In this document: positions 13,127 through 24,192 of the stretch, piece after piece
Position numbering within the stretch: the stretch's first letter is position 1
How the letters are laid out: each line of letters starts with the position of its first letter
Assembly (NCBI RefSeq): GCF_001638985.1
Contig: NW_017265139.1
Span: 2,232,001-2,296,000 of the forward strand
Source of the DNA: Phycomyces blakesleeanus NRRL 1555(-)
Taxonomy: Eukaryota > Mucoromycota > Mucoromycetes > Mucorales > Phycomycetaceae
Length of the DNA stretch: 64,000 nt
Direction: 5' to 3'
The notes under the pieces: model-generated
Databases searched by the model: none
Told to the model about the DNA's origin: nothing
Seen by the model: only the letters and a program-made list of their open reading frames with translations
Translations under genes and position numbers: made by a program

Positions 13127-13763
13127 GGAATGATGATTGAATGATTGAATGAGTGAATAAAAAACATATATTTATTTATTTATTTTTATATTTATATACA
13201 ATTTGTAAGAACGTTCATTGACTAGATCCTATTTATATATTGATATCTATTAAGTAAACGAAATCCTAAAAAAAGGTACAAGTAAGCTTCTTCTTTATTG
13301 AATGAATTTCCCAAAAAGAGAATAGCTCTTTTAATTGAATAATACAGATTGGGATTTGGTCGGTGTCTAATTGAAACAGCTTCTTAATTCAGCCCATGAG
13401 CAGTCTCTCTCTCTCTCTTACTATTAAGACGGCTTTTCTTGACCCAAAAATTTTTTTTCTGTCAATTTTTTTTTAAAGGTCAGATTTTTTTTTGAGTATA
13501 ATAAGCACAAGAGCTTTCTTCAGCTGCAAAATATTCCTTTTTCTTTCTCTTTCATAATTTCTTCTCTTGACTGGATTTTCATTTTCATTTTCATTTGCAT
13601 TTGCAATTCAAGCTCTGTATTCTGGTAAGTAATGGTCTTTCTTATTCTATGTGCCTAAAGACAATGATAAATTGGATTGAATCGCAAAGAAGAAAGGGGG
13701 TTATTACCATTATAAGAATACAAGGGCTTGGATTAAAAGCGTAAATCCAGTTTAGCCTTCATT

Positions 13764-13850
13764 ATGAAGTATAAAATATATGAAGGGGCTTTATTGGCTT
13801 GCATTTCTCGAGATTTCGATATGGTCTATACAGACAACACAAAATGGTAA
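13764..13850 (+). other. Exon-like 28-codon open frame, unidentified
   Basis: The frame opens with ATG (MKYKIYEGALLAC) and ends at TAA, or could end at a GTAAGA splice donor at 13847. Its composition is protein-like, but no downstream exon or known family could be matched. It may be a relic or chance. Confidence 0.15.
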
Positions 13851-14835
13851 GACATTCTTTTATTATTTTCACTATTTATTCTTGCCCACTTGTGGCTTAT
13901 CCTTTTTGGATATATATTATGATGATTAAGTTTTTAAAATGAGATGAGCTCCACACGCAACCGGGGTTCATCAATCTTATGATATTTTATTATACTTGCC
14001 CTCTCTGATAATATATATTTATATATAAAAGCAATTCATTCTTTGATTGTCTTGGACTATTTTAATTTTTTTTGTAAACATTATATTAATTGATTGTCCT
14101 GATAGGTAAACTGCACGTACTTAATATTTAATATTAGTTCATAAATAAAAGATATTTATTTCAATAAAAACGTTTTAAACAAAGAAAATATTTTCCTTCA
14201 GAATGTCATATAAAGTGCCATTTCTGTTGTTGTTTTTCTGTCAATATATAAAAGAAGGGGGGTTGTAAAAGACCAGATATTAAGGAATTTACAAGGGCTT
14301 AGTGAAAATTCCTCTGAAAATAAGCAAACAATATAGAATCATCTTGGTTAGATAAAATACACACTCTCTCTATCTTTAGGTTTGATTAGACTTAATCAAA
14401 AGCCTCGGTGGCTTTTTTTTGTTTCTAACCAGGGTCAAAGTATTTGTTATATAAAACTTGTATTCAATAAATTGAGTACCATTAAATATGGATATGAATT
14501 GTATGATGTTTTTAAGTAAATAAATAAAATTAGGTCTTTTGTGTATATATATATGTACATTTAAGTTTTCTTCAAATGTACTTGATTCGGTCTGTTATCA
14601 GATCTATACACTTATCAGTAGAGCAGAATGCTTACAGAATGCACACTTTTGACTCCTGTCATGTAGGTAGATCCTTATGTATGCCCTTGTTTGATAACAG
14701 CCCAAACAATACAAAAAGTACACTTGTAAAGACAATATTAATTATCGCTTTTTCATTTTCTTTTTTAACTTTTGGTTAAATCACATGATTACTATCTTCA
14801 AGCCCACAAATTCTGAATACCAGTTAGTTGAAGAG

Positions 14836-14836
14836 C

Positions 14837-14873
<37 letters not shown>
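14836..14873. repeat. (AG)n dinucleotide repeat
   Basis: A nearly pure AG run with one AAAG interruption lies about 80 bp before the SLC35F5-like start codon, probably in its promoter or leader. Confidence 0.9.
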
Positions 14874-14875
<2 letters not shown>

Positions 14876-14955
14876 AAAAACAATATATTAGAGTGGCTCA
14901 CCTCTGTTTATTAAGCTTAAGAAAGAAGATACTCTGATATATACATACAAAAATT

Positions 14956-16663
14956 ATGATAGAACAGTCTAGACGCCGGTATATTTGTGGTATTCTAATA
15001 CTTCTGGTCGTCGTCCTCATTTGGGTCTCATCTTCATTTACAATGAATGTTAGCATCAACTTTAACTCGGTCATCATCTCATCATCTTTGTATTAGAGTA
15101 TATTTGGCGACCAAAAATATAACAAGCCTTTTCTTGTCACTTATATCAATACCACGACATTTTCATTCTATCTTATTCCTCTTTTGATTTTCCGGAAAAA
15201 GAAACAATACCAACCAGAGGAGTAAGATAACAATAATAAAAAGAATCACATTCTCTATATTAGCTATTATAATATAAAACAGTGTAACATAGTATAGCAA
15301 AGCAAAGCACAATAAAGTATAGTATATTTTAGATAATGACTTTGATTGCATTGTGTATTCCAAAAGAATAGACTTGGAAGACTCGGCGCGTCTTCTTGGA
15401 GACCACGAGGTAAACAGAATATGGACAATAATAAGATAGTTCAATAAAATCCAATCCAATACAATCATCAATAGTCTGAAGACAACCAAGAATTCATCAA
15501 ACCTCAGAATCCACCACAAATACAACTCAAACTCTCGGATAAGGAAACCATAAAGCTTAGCTTAATGTTTTGTTTACTCTGGTTTGGTGCCAATTACACC
15601 AATAATGCTAGTTTGGCATACACAAGTGTAGGCAGTAGCACAATCCTATCATCCATGTCAGGTAGGTATATAGAGTCTTTGTCAATTTTACCTTGTCTAA
15701 TCGTAATCATCATCAAGGTCTATTTACTCTCGTGATAGGCGCAATATTTAAAGTAGAAAAAGTTACATGGATAAAAGTGGCTGCGATTTGTATTAGGTAT
15801 TTAATACTTTATTCCATACAGGCCACTAATATACAGATACCTACCTACCTACCTACCTACATACATACATACATACATACATACATACATACGTATATGC
15901 ATGAATACATACATATATACATATTAGCTTTTCTGGTGTTGTTTTAGTATCTTATTCTGATCAACTTGCAGAAGAGCATGCCGAGCATCCTTCTGCTCTA
16001 ATCGGTGATCTCTTGTCGCTCATGGGTGCTTTTTTCTATGGAGCATACACGACACTTCTTAAGCTTAAAATTGGAGATGAATCAAGAATCAACATACCTT
16101 TGTTTTTTGGATGTGTAGGACTTTTTAACTTTGCTCTGCTCTGGCCTCTCTTCCCAATCTTTCATTGGTTAAAAATCGAGACTTTTCAACTACCTATGAG
16201 CGGTAGCCTGTGGGCAATGATTGGGATCAATGCCTTTGTTGGCACCTTTTTGTAAGTCGATGATATTTTGTGATTATATAAATATTAAAATAAAAAAAAA
16301 GCAAGCCTAAATGATGAGATGGCTAACATTTTCTTTCATTCATTCATTTAGATCTGATTATTTGTGGATATTGGCTATGTTTATGACATCTCCGTTGGTT
16401 GTCACAATAGGTGTCTCATTAACAGTATGTAATATTCTGTACTATATTTAGGAACATATCCACCTCTAAGGTTTTTTCTGTTCTTTCTATAGATTCCTCT
16501 TGCGTTGATGGTGGAAATCATATTTAAGCACCATACACCAGCTATTCAGTATGCAATTGGTGCTATACTAGTCATAGTAGGATTCTTTATTGTGAACTTG
16601 GCTACATTATCTCTGGTCAAAAAAGAAGATAAAGAGTCAGCAGTAACAAACGAGATACAATAA
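14956..16663 (+). CDS. SLC35F5/THI74-like EamA membrane transporter
   Basis: Eight exons (14956-15048, 15097-15221, 15367-15409, 15475-15661, 15718-15796, 15928-16251, 16352-16424, 16493-16663) give 364 aa. It belongs to the drug/metabolite superfamily near animal SLC35F5 and yeast THI74/YML018C, whose substrates are poorly defined. Expected family stretches appear in order: RRRYICGIL with the first membrane segment, NKPFLVTYINTTTF, KLSLMFCLLWFGANYTNNAS, ILSSMSGLFTL, GVVLVSYSDQ, LLSLMGAFFYGAYTTLLK and SDYLWILAMF. About ten membrane segments are predicted, with a polar loop after segment two. The short exon 15367-15409 and the acceptor at 15475 are the least certain; 15516 would also keep the frame. 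Confidence 0.85.
15841..15892. repeat. (CTAC)5(ATAC)8 tetranucleotide repeat in intron
   Basis: Five CTAC units pass straight into eight ATAC units inside intron 15797-15927 of the SLC35F5-like gene. Confidence 0.95.
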
Positions 16664-18571
16664 GAATTCGAGTAATTCCATAGAAAATCAAATATATATA
16701 TATATAAATGTCACCAAGATATCATTCATTTCGACTATTTCTCATTATTTATGTGCAAAAAGTCAGATTTATGGTAGCAATTACCCAACAGTCTGCCTTT
16801 TGTTTGTTCGTTTGTTTGTTATATAAAGAAGTATCAATATACGCACAAATGGACAGCTTCTTGACTAATAATACAGAGAGAAAAAAATTAATTTGAGCAG
16901 ACATAAACATATTGTTATTATTATTCTAATCTTGTCACTATCTCCGTTTGTAAGAGTGGAAAGGCTGCAAAGTATGTAATTTTGCCTATATTTTTTGCAA
17001 AGTTTTTTTTTAACCAACCTTATGTATTCTGATATCTAGATTTCAAATAATGATAATGTAAAAAATGAAACAGTAACTCAAGTAATACGCTCTAAATTCA
17101 TACAGCCTATACTTTGAATATAATAATAATAACAATAAGAAACACTGTGGCATTACAACCGGATGACCAAGATTGTATCATGAGATACAAGTAGTATACT
17201 TACTTTCTTGAATATAAAGCCAATTCACAGTTTAAGTAATACAGTAGAAAGTCTTTAAAATGTATCAACACACAAGAGCACGCCTGAATCAAAGTAGAAA
17301 TAAAACAATAAAAGAAAAAGAAAAGGAAGAAAAAAAAAATGGCACAAATTAGACTAATCTGACCTGTTTAACATCCTGACTCCAATGCCTTTTCTTGCAT
17401 TGTGTCAAACCTTTGAAGGAACCATTTTCCGTTTATTTTGATTCCAAAATTGAACCAAAGACGACGCTGCTTCTTTCTTTCTCCTTTTCTTTTCAAAGTG
17501 AAAGACTTGTTAGTATTATACAAGGCATATACGACGGACATTTGGCATAAATAGACAAATGTAGAAATGTAGAAATAAATAAGTATTCTCGGATGCTAAG
17601 CAAAGGTTTTATTTTGTATCTTACACGATTATTCTTTTTAATTGCTGTGATTGTCTATTTGACTGAAATTCACGAGCGCTAACTTGTAATTGTACTCATG
17701 ATTTTTACTGCCCTAGTACCAAAATGAGCATGGACAAGGCGATCTATTTAAATAATGATGCTGATTTCAATCTAAATTCTGTACGTTTATTTTGGAAGTG
17801 CCAACATTTACGAAACGACAGACGCGTGGAGTAAAAGTGGTTGGTATCAAAATATTTGCTGTTCTTGCTGTTGTTGTTTTCGGTGGTGCTACTGTTGCTG
17901 CTGATTCTGCTGATGCTGCTGATGCTACTGAAGCATATGTTACATACACACAGATTCAAACGTGTAAATTAGGCGATCTTAACTGAGAATTACATCTCTG
18001 CTTACAAAAATGTATACATTAGGTTCCTAGATAGTATTTGAATAATACAATACTATATTACTGTAGCTAAAGAATTATACACTATTTTAGCTTATTGATA
18101 TTTATTAGAAGAAAAGAGTGACAACAAGCTGAAAAGAGAAGAAAAACATTATCCTCGATGTGGCAATGAAATGTCTCCCCCATTCTAATACAACCCAGGG
18201 CAAGAAATAAATCCGACAAAAATACCGTTTGTCAATTTGTTTTATTTTGTCGTTAATTAGTCCACTAAATCCAAAAATAATAATGATCTCGGTACTTTAT
18301 ACCAGACTGAAGTTTATTGTTCTACTGTTATTCATATAAAGAGCTACTATAATAGCTGCTACTATAAGAATTGTGTGCCACATTTACGGGATCGGTTTAT
18401 TGTGTATTAATTATCAGGAGGTAATAAGAAGAATTTTAAGGCAAGATGTATACATGTGTATATTTAAATACGTACACATTTATATATATGCTTAATCTAA
18501 TATCCTTGATTTCTATTTAATTGACATCTTTCTTCTGTTTTAGGTCCACTTCTTGTGTAGCAAGCCAGCAT
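16664..18571. other. Spacer between the two transporter genes
   Basis: Mostly AT-rich sequence. It contains a 58-codon ATG-to-stop frame on the minus strand (17368-17541) and a GCT/CAG-type trinucleotide tract at about 17860-17940. That tract is open on both strands because of its composition, and I do not call it a gene. The last 50 bases contain a possible 5' UTR splice acceptor (TTCTGTTTTAG) before the MFS start. Confidence 0.45.
17368..17541 (-). CDS. Hypothetical small basic protein, 57 aa
   Basis: A single uninterrupted ATG-to-TAA frame starts MSVVYALYNTNKSFTLKRKG and later holds LWFNFGIKINGKWFLQRF. It is strongly basic, with KGERKKQRR in the middle, and has no membrane segment. I recognise no family. 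AT-rich spacers of this size produce some open frames of about 50 codons by chance, so this is only a candidate. Its base composition is less AT-rich than the flanks. Confidence 0.25.
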   Translation of the reverse strand: MSVVYALYNTNKSFTLKRKGERKKQRRLWFNFGIKINGKWFLQRFDTMQEKALESGC

Positions 18572-20560
18572 ATGAGCACTCTAGAAAAAAATATAGAGGG
18601 TGACAGGACCGACTCCCTCCATGCAGAAGAAATATCACAAAGCAGCCAAGCTTCATACGTCCCACGCCAACTTGAGATGGATGAAGTCACCTTGTCAGAA
18701 TCAGGTGCAACCATGGTTGAAGAAAGCAATGTAATCCTCAAAACATACCCACAGGCCTGGCTTGCACTTTTTATTCTTGTCCTACTTCGTGTGTCTGTAT
18801 CTGTATTCCAATACACCTACAGTGTCGTGCCTGGACTTACTGCCGAGTATTTTAACGTCGGCCTTACAGCAATCAATTGGCTGGCAAATGTGCAAGGCGT
18901 TGTGTATGTGATTATGAGTTTATTTACAGGATGGATGTTCGAACATTTTGGTGTAAAGCGCACGGTAAATTATTCGCCTAGTTTTAATGTACATGTTGTT
19001 AAATATTTTATTTTCTAGCTTATGCTTTCTGCATTTCTCAGTGCCTTGGGGGCCGGTATTAGGTGCATTGCTGGCACATTTTCATCGCCCTCATACGCAC
19101 TCGCAATGGTGGGCCAGGTTATAGGTTCTTCTGCTGCACCATTGACGCTTAACATCATGACTATGGTAGTTATATTTATATATATTCAACAATCTAACTA
19201 TATATATATATATAAAGCAATACTCTTACCAGAAAACCCTCACTATTTTATTTTCAAGTTTGCCTCTACTTGGTTTACAGAAGATCGCCGTGCAACAGCT
19301 GGCATGTTTGTCGGTAGGTAGTCTGGATTGAGTTTATTTAACATGATTTTTTCATTTTACACTACTTTATTTACATTCTACACCATAGCCTCAAACTACG
19401 GAGGTATCCTAGGCATGTTTCTACTGCCAAATCTTGCCACCAGTGTAGACCGCATCTCTCTTGTGGTAAGTCGATACCAAACAAATCTTCCAAATCGAGA
19501 TAATACTGACATTAGTGTTATTAGGCCATGGTATCTGCATTGCTTTGCGCAGGTGTTTTTATACCCGTTATATTTATGCCCTCCAAACCACCTACTCCAC
19601 CTTCAATTATCCAAGAACAGGACAAGCCCTCGTTTTTCAAGGGACTTAGGATGTTGGGTTCCAACTACAACTTTTGGGTTATTTTTGCAGTGCACAGTAT
19701 CAATGTTGGTTTAAGCATTTCCTTTGGTACTTTATTTACCCAAATTCTTGCACCGTATGGATATACCAATATTCAAGCAGGACAGATAAATGCCGTGGCA
19801 TTCTTTGCGGGCACTTTGGGATGTTGTAAGTATACATAATCCATATTTTAGTAAGCAAGGCATCTAACGGGGTTTATCTTGATTTCTGCAGCTGTCGCTG
19901 GCCCCGTATTAGATATGACAAAACAGCATCTACTATTTCTGCGATTGATTGCTCCTATGGTGGTAATAACTGATATTGCGTTTATCTTCATTAGTAAGGA
20001 ATCAAAGATGTGAGAATCCAAATTCAGGATGCTTAGTGTACTCTTTCCATTCTAGTTCGTAAGGATGCCTATGCTGCAATTCTTTTCGTAATGGGAATGA
20101 ATCAATTTTTCCTTTCATTTCTTGTCCCTGTTGCAATTGAGATCGGTAGTGAAAGTATGTAAAGAAAACATCTATATATACAAAGAAAACATCTGGCATT
20201 TTTTCATATTATAATTATTACTTTGTAGCTTCTTATCCTGTCGCAGATGCAAGTACCAACTCAATCCTCTGGCAAGGAGCTCAGATATTTGGTATCATTC
20301 TGGTTTCTGCTATGGACGCCATGCGAGATACAGAAGGAACACCAAAGAACAACCTTTTTAACGCATTGATTCTTCAATCTGTATTGGCCGGTGTAATGAT
20401 GGCTCTTGCTTTTATTTTCCGGGGACGAATGAAGCGATCAGAGGCTATTGCTCTCGAGAAAAAGCGTCATGTTGAGCATTCTCAAAAGAAAGATGGAAAT
20501 CGACCCGAAAATTTTCAGAAAGAGACAACCAAGGAGGAGTCTTTGGCCATCTTTCCCTGA
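18572..20560 (+). CDS. Major facilitator superfamily transporter, SLC49 (FLVCR/DIRC2)-like
   Basis: Eight exons (18572-18964, 19019-19165, 19259-19313, 19389-19465, 19525-19825, 19892-19993, 20056-20154, 20229-20560) give 501 aa. A hydrophilic N-terminal tail of about 70 residues precedes twelve predicted membrane segments. The pattern YSVVPGLTAEYFNVGLTAIN, WLANVQGVVYV, GASIRC-like GAGIRCIAG and STWFTEDRRATAGMFVASNY resembles the SLC49 group (FLVCR1/2, DIRC2), which carry heme, choline or other small solutes in animals. The fungal substrate is unknown. The C-terminus is a charged tail rich in Lys and Glu. The start is the first ATG after a probable 5' UTR acceptor. Confidence 0.85.
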
Positions 20561-20947
20561 TAATTTTACTTTACACATCTTCTGTACCTTAGTTTCTATT
20601 GTATTTTCTTCTTTATTACAACACCCGCGTCTTCTAATGAATTATTTTCTTCTTTTTCTTCTTCTTATTCTATTATATTAAAACACACATTATTAAATAA
20701 AGGAACGGCTAATATAGAGCTATTATTTTTGCTTCTTTTTGTTTTTTTTTGTTCGTTCGTTCGTTCGTTCAATCGTTCGGTCGTTCGTTCATTGTTTTAC
20801 AGCACGTCTTCTTTTTTTTTAAAATGAAATTGTCTTGTCTGATTAAAGTAAATGTGTATAGGGACGGAGGGGAAAGGGGGAATTGAAGGGGAGAAAATGA
20901 TGTCTTGCTGTGTCTATAAGCACAAATGTTCTTTTGGTTCCAACCAC
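20561..20947. other. Convergent 3' spacer with GTTC repeat
   Basis: This lies between the ends of the MFS gene and the TXNDC9-like gene. It is T-rich and includes a (GTTC)n tetranucleotide tract at 20751-20795. No gene is seen. Confidence 0.6.
20751..20795. repeat. (GTTC)n tetranucleotide repeat
   Basis: Imperfect GTTC/GTCG units follow a poly-T tract in the shared 3' region. Confidence 0.9.
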
Positions 20948-21922
20948 TTAATCTTCATCAGACATGTAGGGTGCGATGCCACTCTGGAAGATCGATTTGG
21001 TTTGTGGTTTGGGCCCACTCTGGCCGTCTTTTTTCTTTAGTGCGCCTATTTTTGTTCGTATTTAATAATTTATGAAAATACCCACACGTTTCAAGAGAAT
21101 ATATATATACATCTGTCACTTACCCGAGTTATTTAACTTTAACTCCAAGAGAGATGTCTGGAAGCCATCCGAATTTCCAAGTTCATCAAACCCAATCAGT
21201 CTATCAATTACAAAAAACTCAGATTAGATACAGTCTCTTGAGAGTTCAAATAATTTTAATACATTATCATCCCTCTATTTATCCATCTCTTTCTTACTTG
21301 ATTTGGCAGTAACCATTAACCCACGCCATAACACATGGAAGTGTTTGAACCTGAAGCTTCTCTACTAAGAAAGGCGCGTTTTGAACATCAATTCGAATAA
21401 ATCGAGTACCATAATGTTTAGCAGCCAATTTCTACAGAGATACAGAGTTTAGAAGCCCATATAATGCGCAAACAGACATATATGCCTGTTAATTAGTCTG
21501 TATTACCTCCAAATGAGTGTCCATGATTTTACATCTTCTAAAGTCCTTGTGGAAAAAGTGACCAACGACATATTTTTCGGAAGTAGTAATATTCATAAAC
21601 TCCTTTTCATTGTCAATCTCGGTGTAGAGACCATGCTTGTTCTCGCTCATGGCCTGTCGTCTTTCCAATCTGGTACAATTATGCATCAGGATTTTGATCC
21701 AGATTACTATCTCCTCGTTACTTACTCTTCCTCAATCTCTTTGATGCGTTTTTCTCTCATGTAAGCCATGTGAGAGTCATCTTCATTTTCAAGTTCTGCA
21801 AAGAGAGCATCATCATCCTCGTAATCAGAAAGGTCGCGTGTACTATATATCCGTGTGAAAATAATTGATTCATGAGATTCTATTTCTCTTAAAGTTCTTG
21901 GATTATATTATTACTTTGACAT
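20948..21922 (-). CDS. Thioredoxin-fold phosducin-like protein (TXNDC9/PLP1 type)
   Basis: Six exons (21922-21915, 21842-21726, 21669-21507, 21431-21298, 21200-21124, 21045-20948) give 198 aa. The family binds the cytosolic chaperonin TRiC/CCT and helps actin and tubulin folding. An acidic, then basic N-terminal helix (RDLSDYEDDDALFAELENED, MREKRIKEIEEE) precedes a thioredoxin-like domain with YVVGHFFHKDFRRCKIMDTH, HYGTRFIRIDVQNAPFL and LIGFDELGNSDGF. As in TXNDC9, the redox CxxC is replaced by a single Cys (RRCK), so no oxidoreductase activity is expected. The initiator exon is only 8 nt (ATG TCA AA). The C-terminus ends in YMSDED. Confidence 0.9.
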
Positions 21923-22203
21923 GATGGAGCAATGGATCGTTGAGATGAAAACTCGCTTTAACAGGCAAGGTAACTCTATGTTTTTTCCTTGCAACCAAGC
22001 GCCGTCTCAAAATGCCATGCTTTTCTCAGTTCAGGGTCAAAAGCTCGATTTCTTTTTATAAAACTTAAAAGTTTGTATAATAATCTTTTACTATAGATAC
22101 TGCAAACATTCATACACTCATTCACACGCCATGTCTTATTATTTATTTTCGTAATACATTTTGTTTATTCATTTTTTTTTATAATATTATTAGATAATAA
22201 ACA

Positions 22204-24192
22204 CTACTCGCTCAAACCGACCAACTCCTTGCCCATCTTCTTGTCTAATCGACAGACGGGATAGTCCTTAATCATGGCAATGTTGACCTTATGGCCGAGC
22301 AAGTCACGGATGTTGGAAATACCATATTTAACCATGGTAGGGCGCTCAAGACCAAGACCCCAGGCAATAACACGGACATCCGGTGGTAAACCAAGAGGCA
22401 ACAACATCTCAGGACGGAACATACCAGAGTTACCAATTTCAACCCATTGCTTAAGACCCTCGTGATAAGAGAAAATCTCCATACTGGGCTCAGTGTAAGG
22501 GTTGTAGGTGGGCTTGAAGCGAATTTTGTCCATACCTAAGCGAATGCCCCTCTACCATTAGCTTATTATTTACACACATACCACCATTAATTGTAACATA
22601 CCCATCTTCTTGAAGAAGACATCCATGAAGCCGATCAAGTCACCAAGAGTCAAGTTCTTGTCAGCGATGACACCCTCGATCTGATGGAATTCAGCCAAAT
22701 GAGTGGCATCGACAGACTCGTTACGGAACACGCGATCAATAGAGAAGTACTTTGCAGGGTTGAATACACCTTCTCTCTTGGTTTTTTCAGCCAGCTGGTA
22801 AAGCATATAAGAACTGACAGCAGTAGTGTGGGTACGGAGGATAAGTTTGCCTGCGTCTTCCTCTTTCCATTTGTAGTTGTAACCAATGGAGCCAGTATCA
22901 CCACCATTTTCATGGGTAACCTTGATCTTAGCCATCAAATCACGGGGGAAACGGTCGGTGTTGGCAGGATCTTATTTGAAAAAAAAATCAGCACACACTG
23001 TTTTAAGCCCATTTATTACTCGATAAAACATTATATATGTAGCTTACCCTTGAGGAAGAATGTATCGTGAGCATCTCTAGCTGGATGCTGCTGGGGTTGG
23101 AAAAGAGCATCAAAGTTCCAGAAACTAGACTCAGCGAAGCAGTTGGTAGGCATCTCAGAGAAACCCATTTCAAAGAAAATTTCACGGAACTCCTGGCGCA
23201 CCTTCATCAAAGGATGAAGATGTCCACCGGAAGGAGGAACACCGACGGCATCAAAGTTGTACTTTTTAAAAGTGGCATTCTTCCATTCGCCACTATATGC
23301 AATGTAGTTATAAGAATACAATATGAGTATTGACAGAAACCCAACACACTTACGACTGGAGCATCTCATAAGTAATTTCGGTAGCTTCGTGCTTAATCTC
23401 AAGGGAGAAAGCAGGACCCTTGGTAACCTTGTAAGAGGTTGTTTTACTAAATATTACGCAGTTAGTTTATTGTTCTATGTTATTCTGCGAATAATGAGAA
23501 AATTAAGCCGCTCTTTTTTTACGCACTATTTGTCGGTGAGCTTTCTCTTCTTCAATTCAGCCAAAAGCTTGGCATCCTTATGGGTAGAAGTGTTCTTGAT
23601 TTCCAAAAGATCTTTCTGAGTCTGATCAACAATAGAATCTACCAAGCGAACAAGGTTTGCACCCTTCTTGGAGATCCACTTGTTTTTGAAAGCCTTTCCC
23701 TGTCCAATCTTGGCAGCCTCTCCAAGTCTAGCCTTTATTGACATGTGTATCAGAAAAAGAATCGACAAAATAATAACTGATACCTTCTTTTTTCTAATAA
23801 TATTTACACACACACACACACACTGTTTCTCTTTATCCTTACCTGGAGTTCAGCAATAGGGATACCTTGCTCACCGGAAGGAACAGCAGCGAAAACGCGT
23901 GCCTCATGACTTCCGTCTTTGGCGACTTGTTCACCTTCCTCAGTCAAAGTCCAGAATTCGAGTTCAATGGGAGAGTAGTCGACCATCTGAATTTTTTCCA
24001 TCAACATCTTTATTTTTCAAAGCATAACCAATTGTGCCTTACATCCTTCGACTTGAGACTGTTGAGTGCACCGAGGAAAGCAAGTTGGTCAATGGGCTTT
24101 CCATCAAACTTGATGTTCTTAGAGTCTTCGATGACCTGATTCTGGTCCAGGGTGGTCAGGACAAGTGTCTGCAACTCCTCAGTCGTCGCCAT
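22204..24192 (-). CDS. FRS2: Phenylalanyl-tRNA synthetase alpha subunit, cytosolic
   Basis: Seven exons (24192-24043, 24007-23843, 23732-23527, 23446-23354, 23292-23048, 22970-22602, 22535-22204) give 519 aa, the normal size for the eukaryotic catalytic alpha chain. With the beta chain it charges cytosolic tRNA-Phe. The N-terminal winged-helix region spans about residues 1-170 and includes [15 protein letters not shown]. The class II core shows [52 protein letters not shown] (motif 2) and [14 protein letters not shown] (motif 3). All introns are GT-AG. The coding sequence prefers C-ending codons, as expected for a well-expressed gene. Confidence 0.97.

Larger units (their letters stand above)
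13127..14955. other. Long AT-rich spacer with one exon-like fragment
   Basis: This holds a T-rich block at 13448-13492, a TTTTCA/TTTGCA hexamer repeat at about 13575-13605 and an AG dinucleotide run at 14836-14873. An open frame at 13764-13850 on the plus strand reads like an exon ending in a GTAAGA donor, but no partner exon was found. No complete gene is supported. Confidence 0.45.

Noticed and set aside
14590..14670. tRNA-like stretch resembling a D-arm (CAGTAGAGCA)
   Set aside because: No matching acceptor stem and no TTCGAATC-type T-loop at the right distance.
15163..15525. 120-codon minus-strand frame over the SLC35F5-like gene
   Set aside because: The plus strand here carries exons 2-4 with family-matching motifs and phase-correct introns. 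The opposite frame is low-complexity hydrophobic.
17767..17986. Alanine- or serine-rich frames on both strands
   Set aside because: They arise from a GCT/CAG trinucleotide tract; no start context or domain favours either strand.
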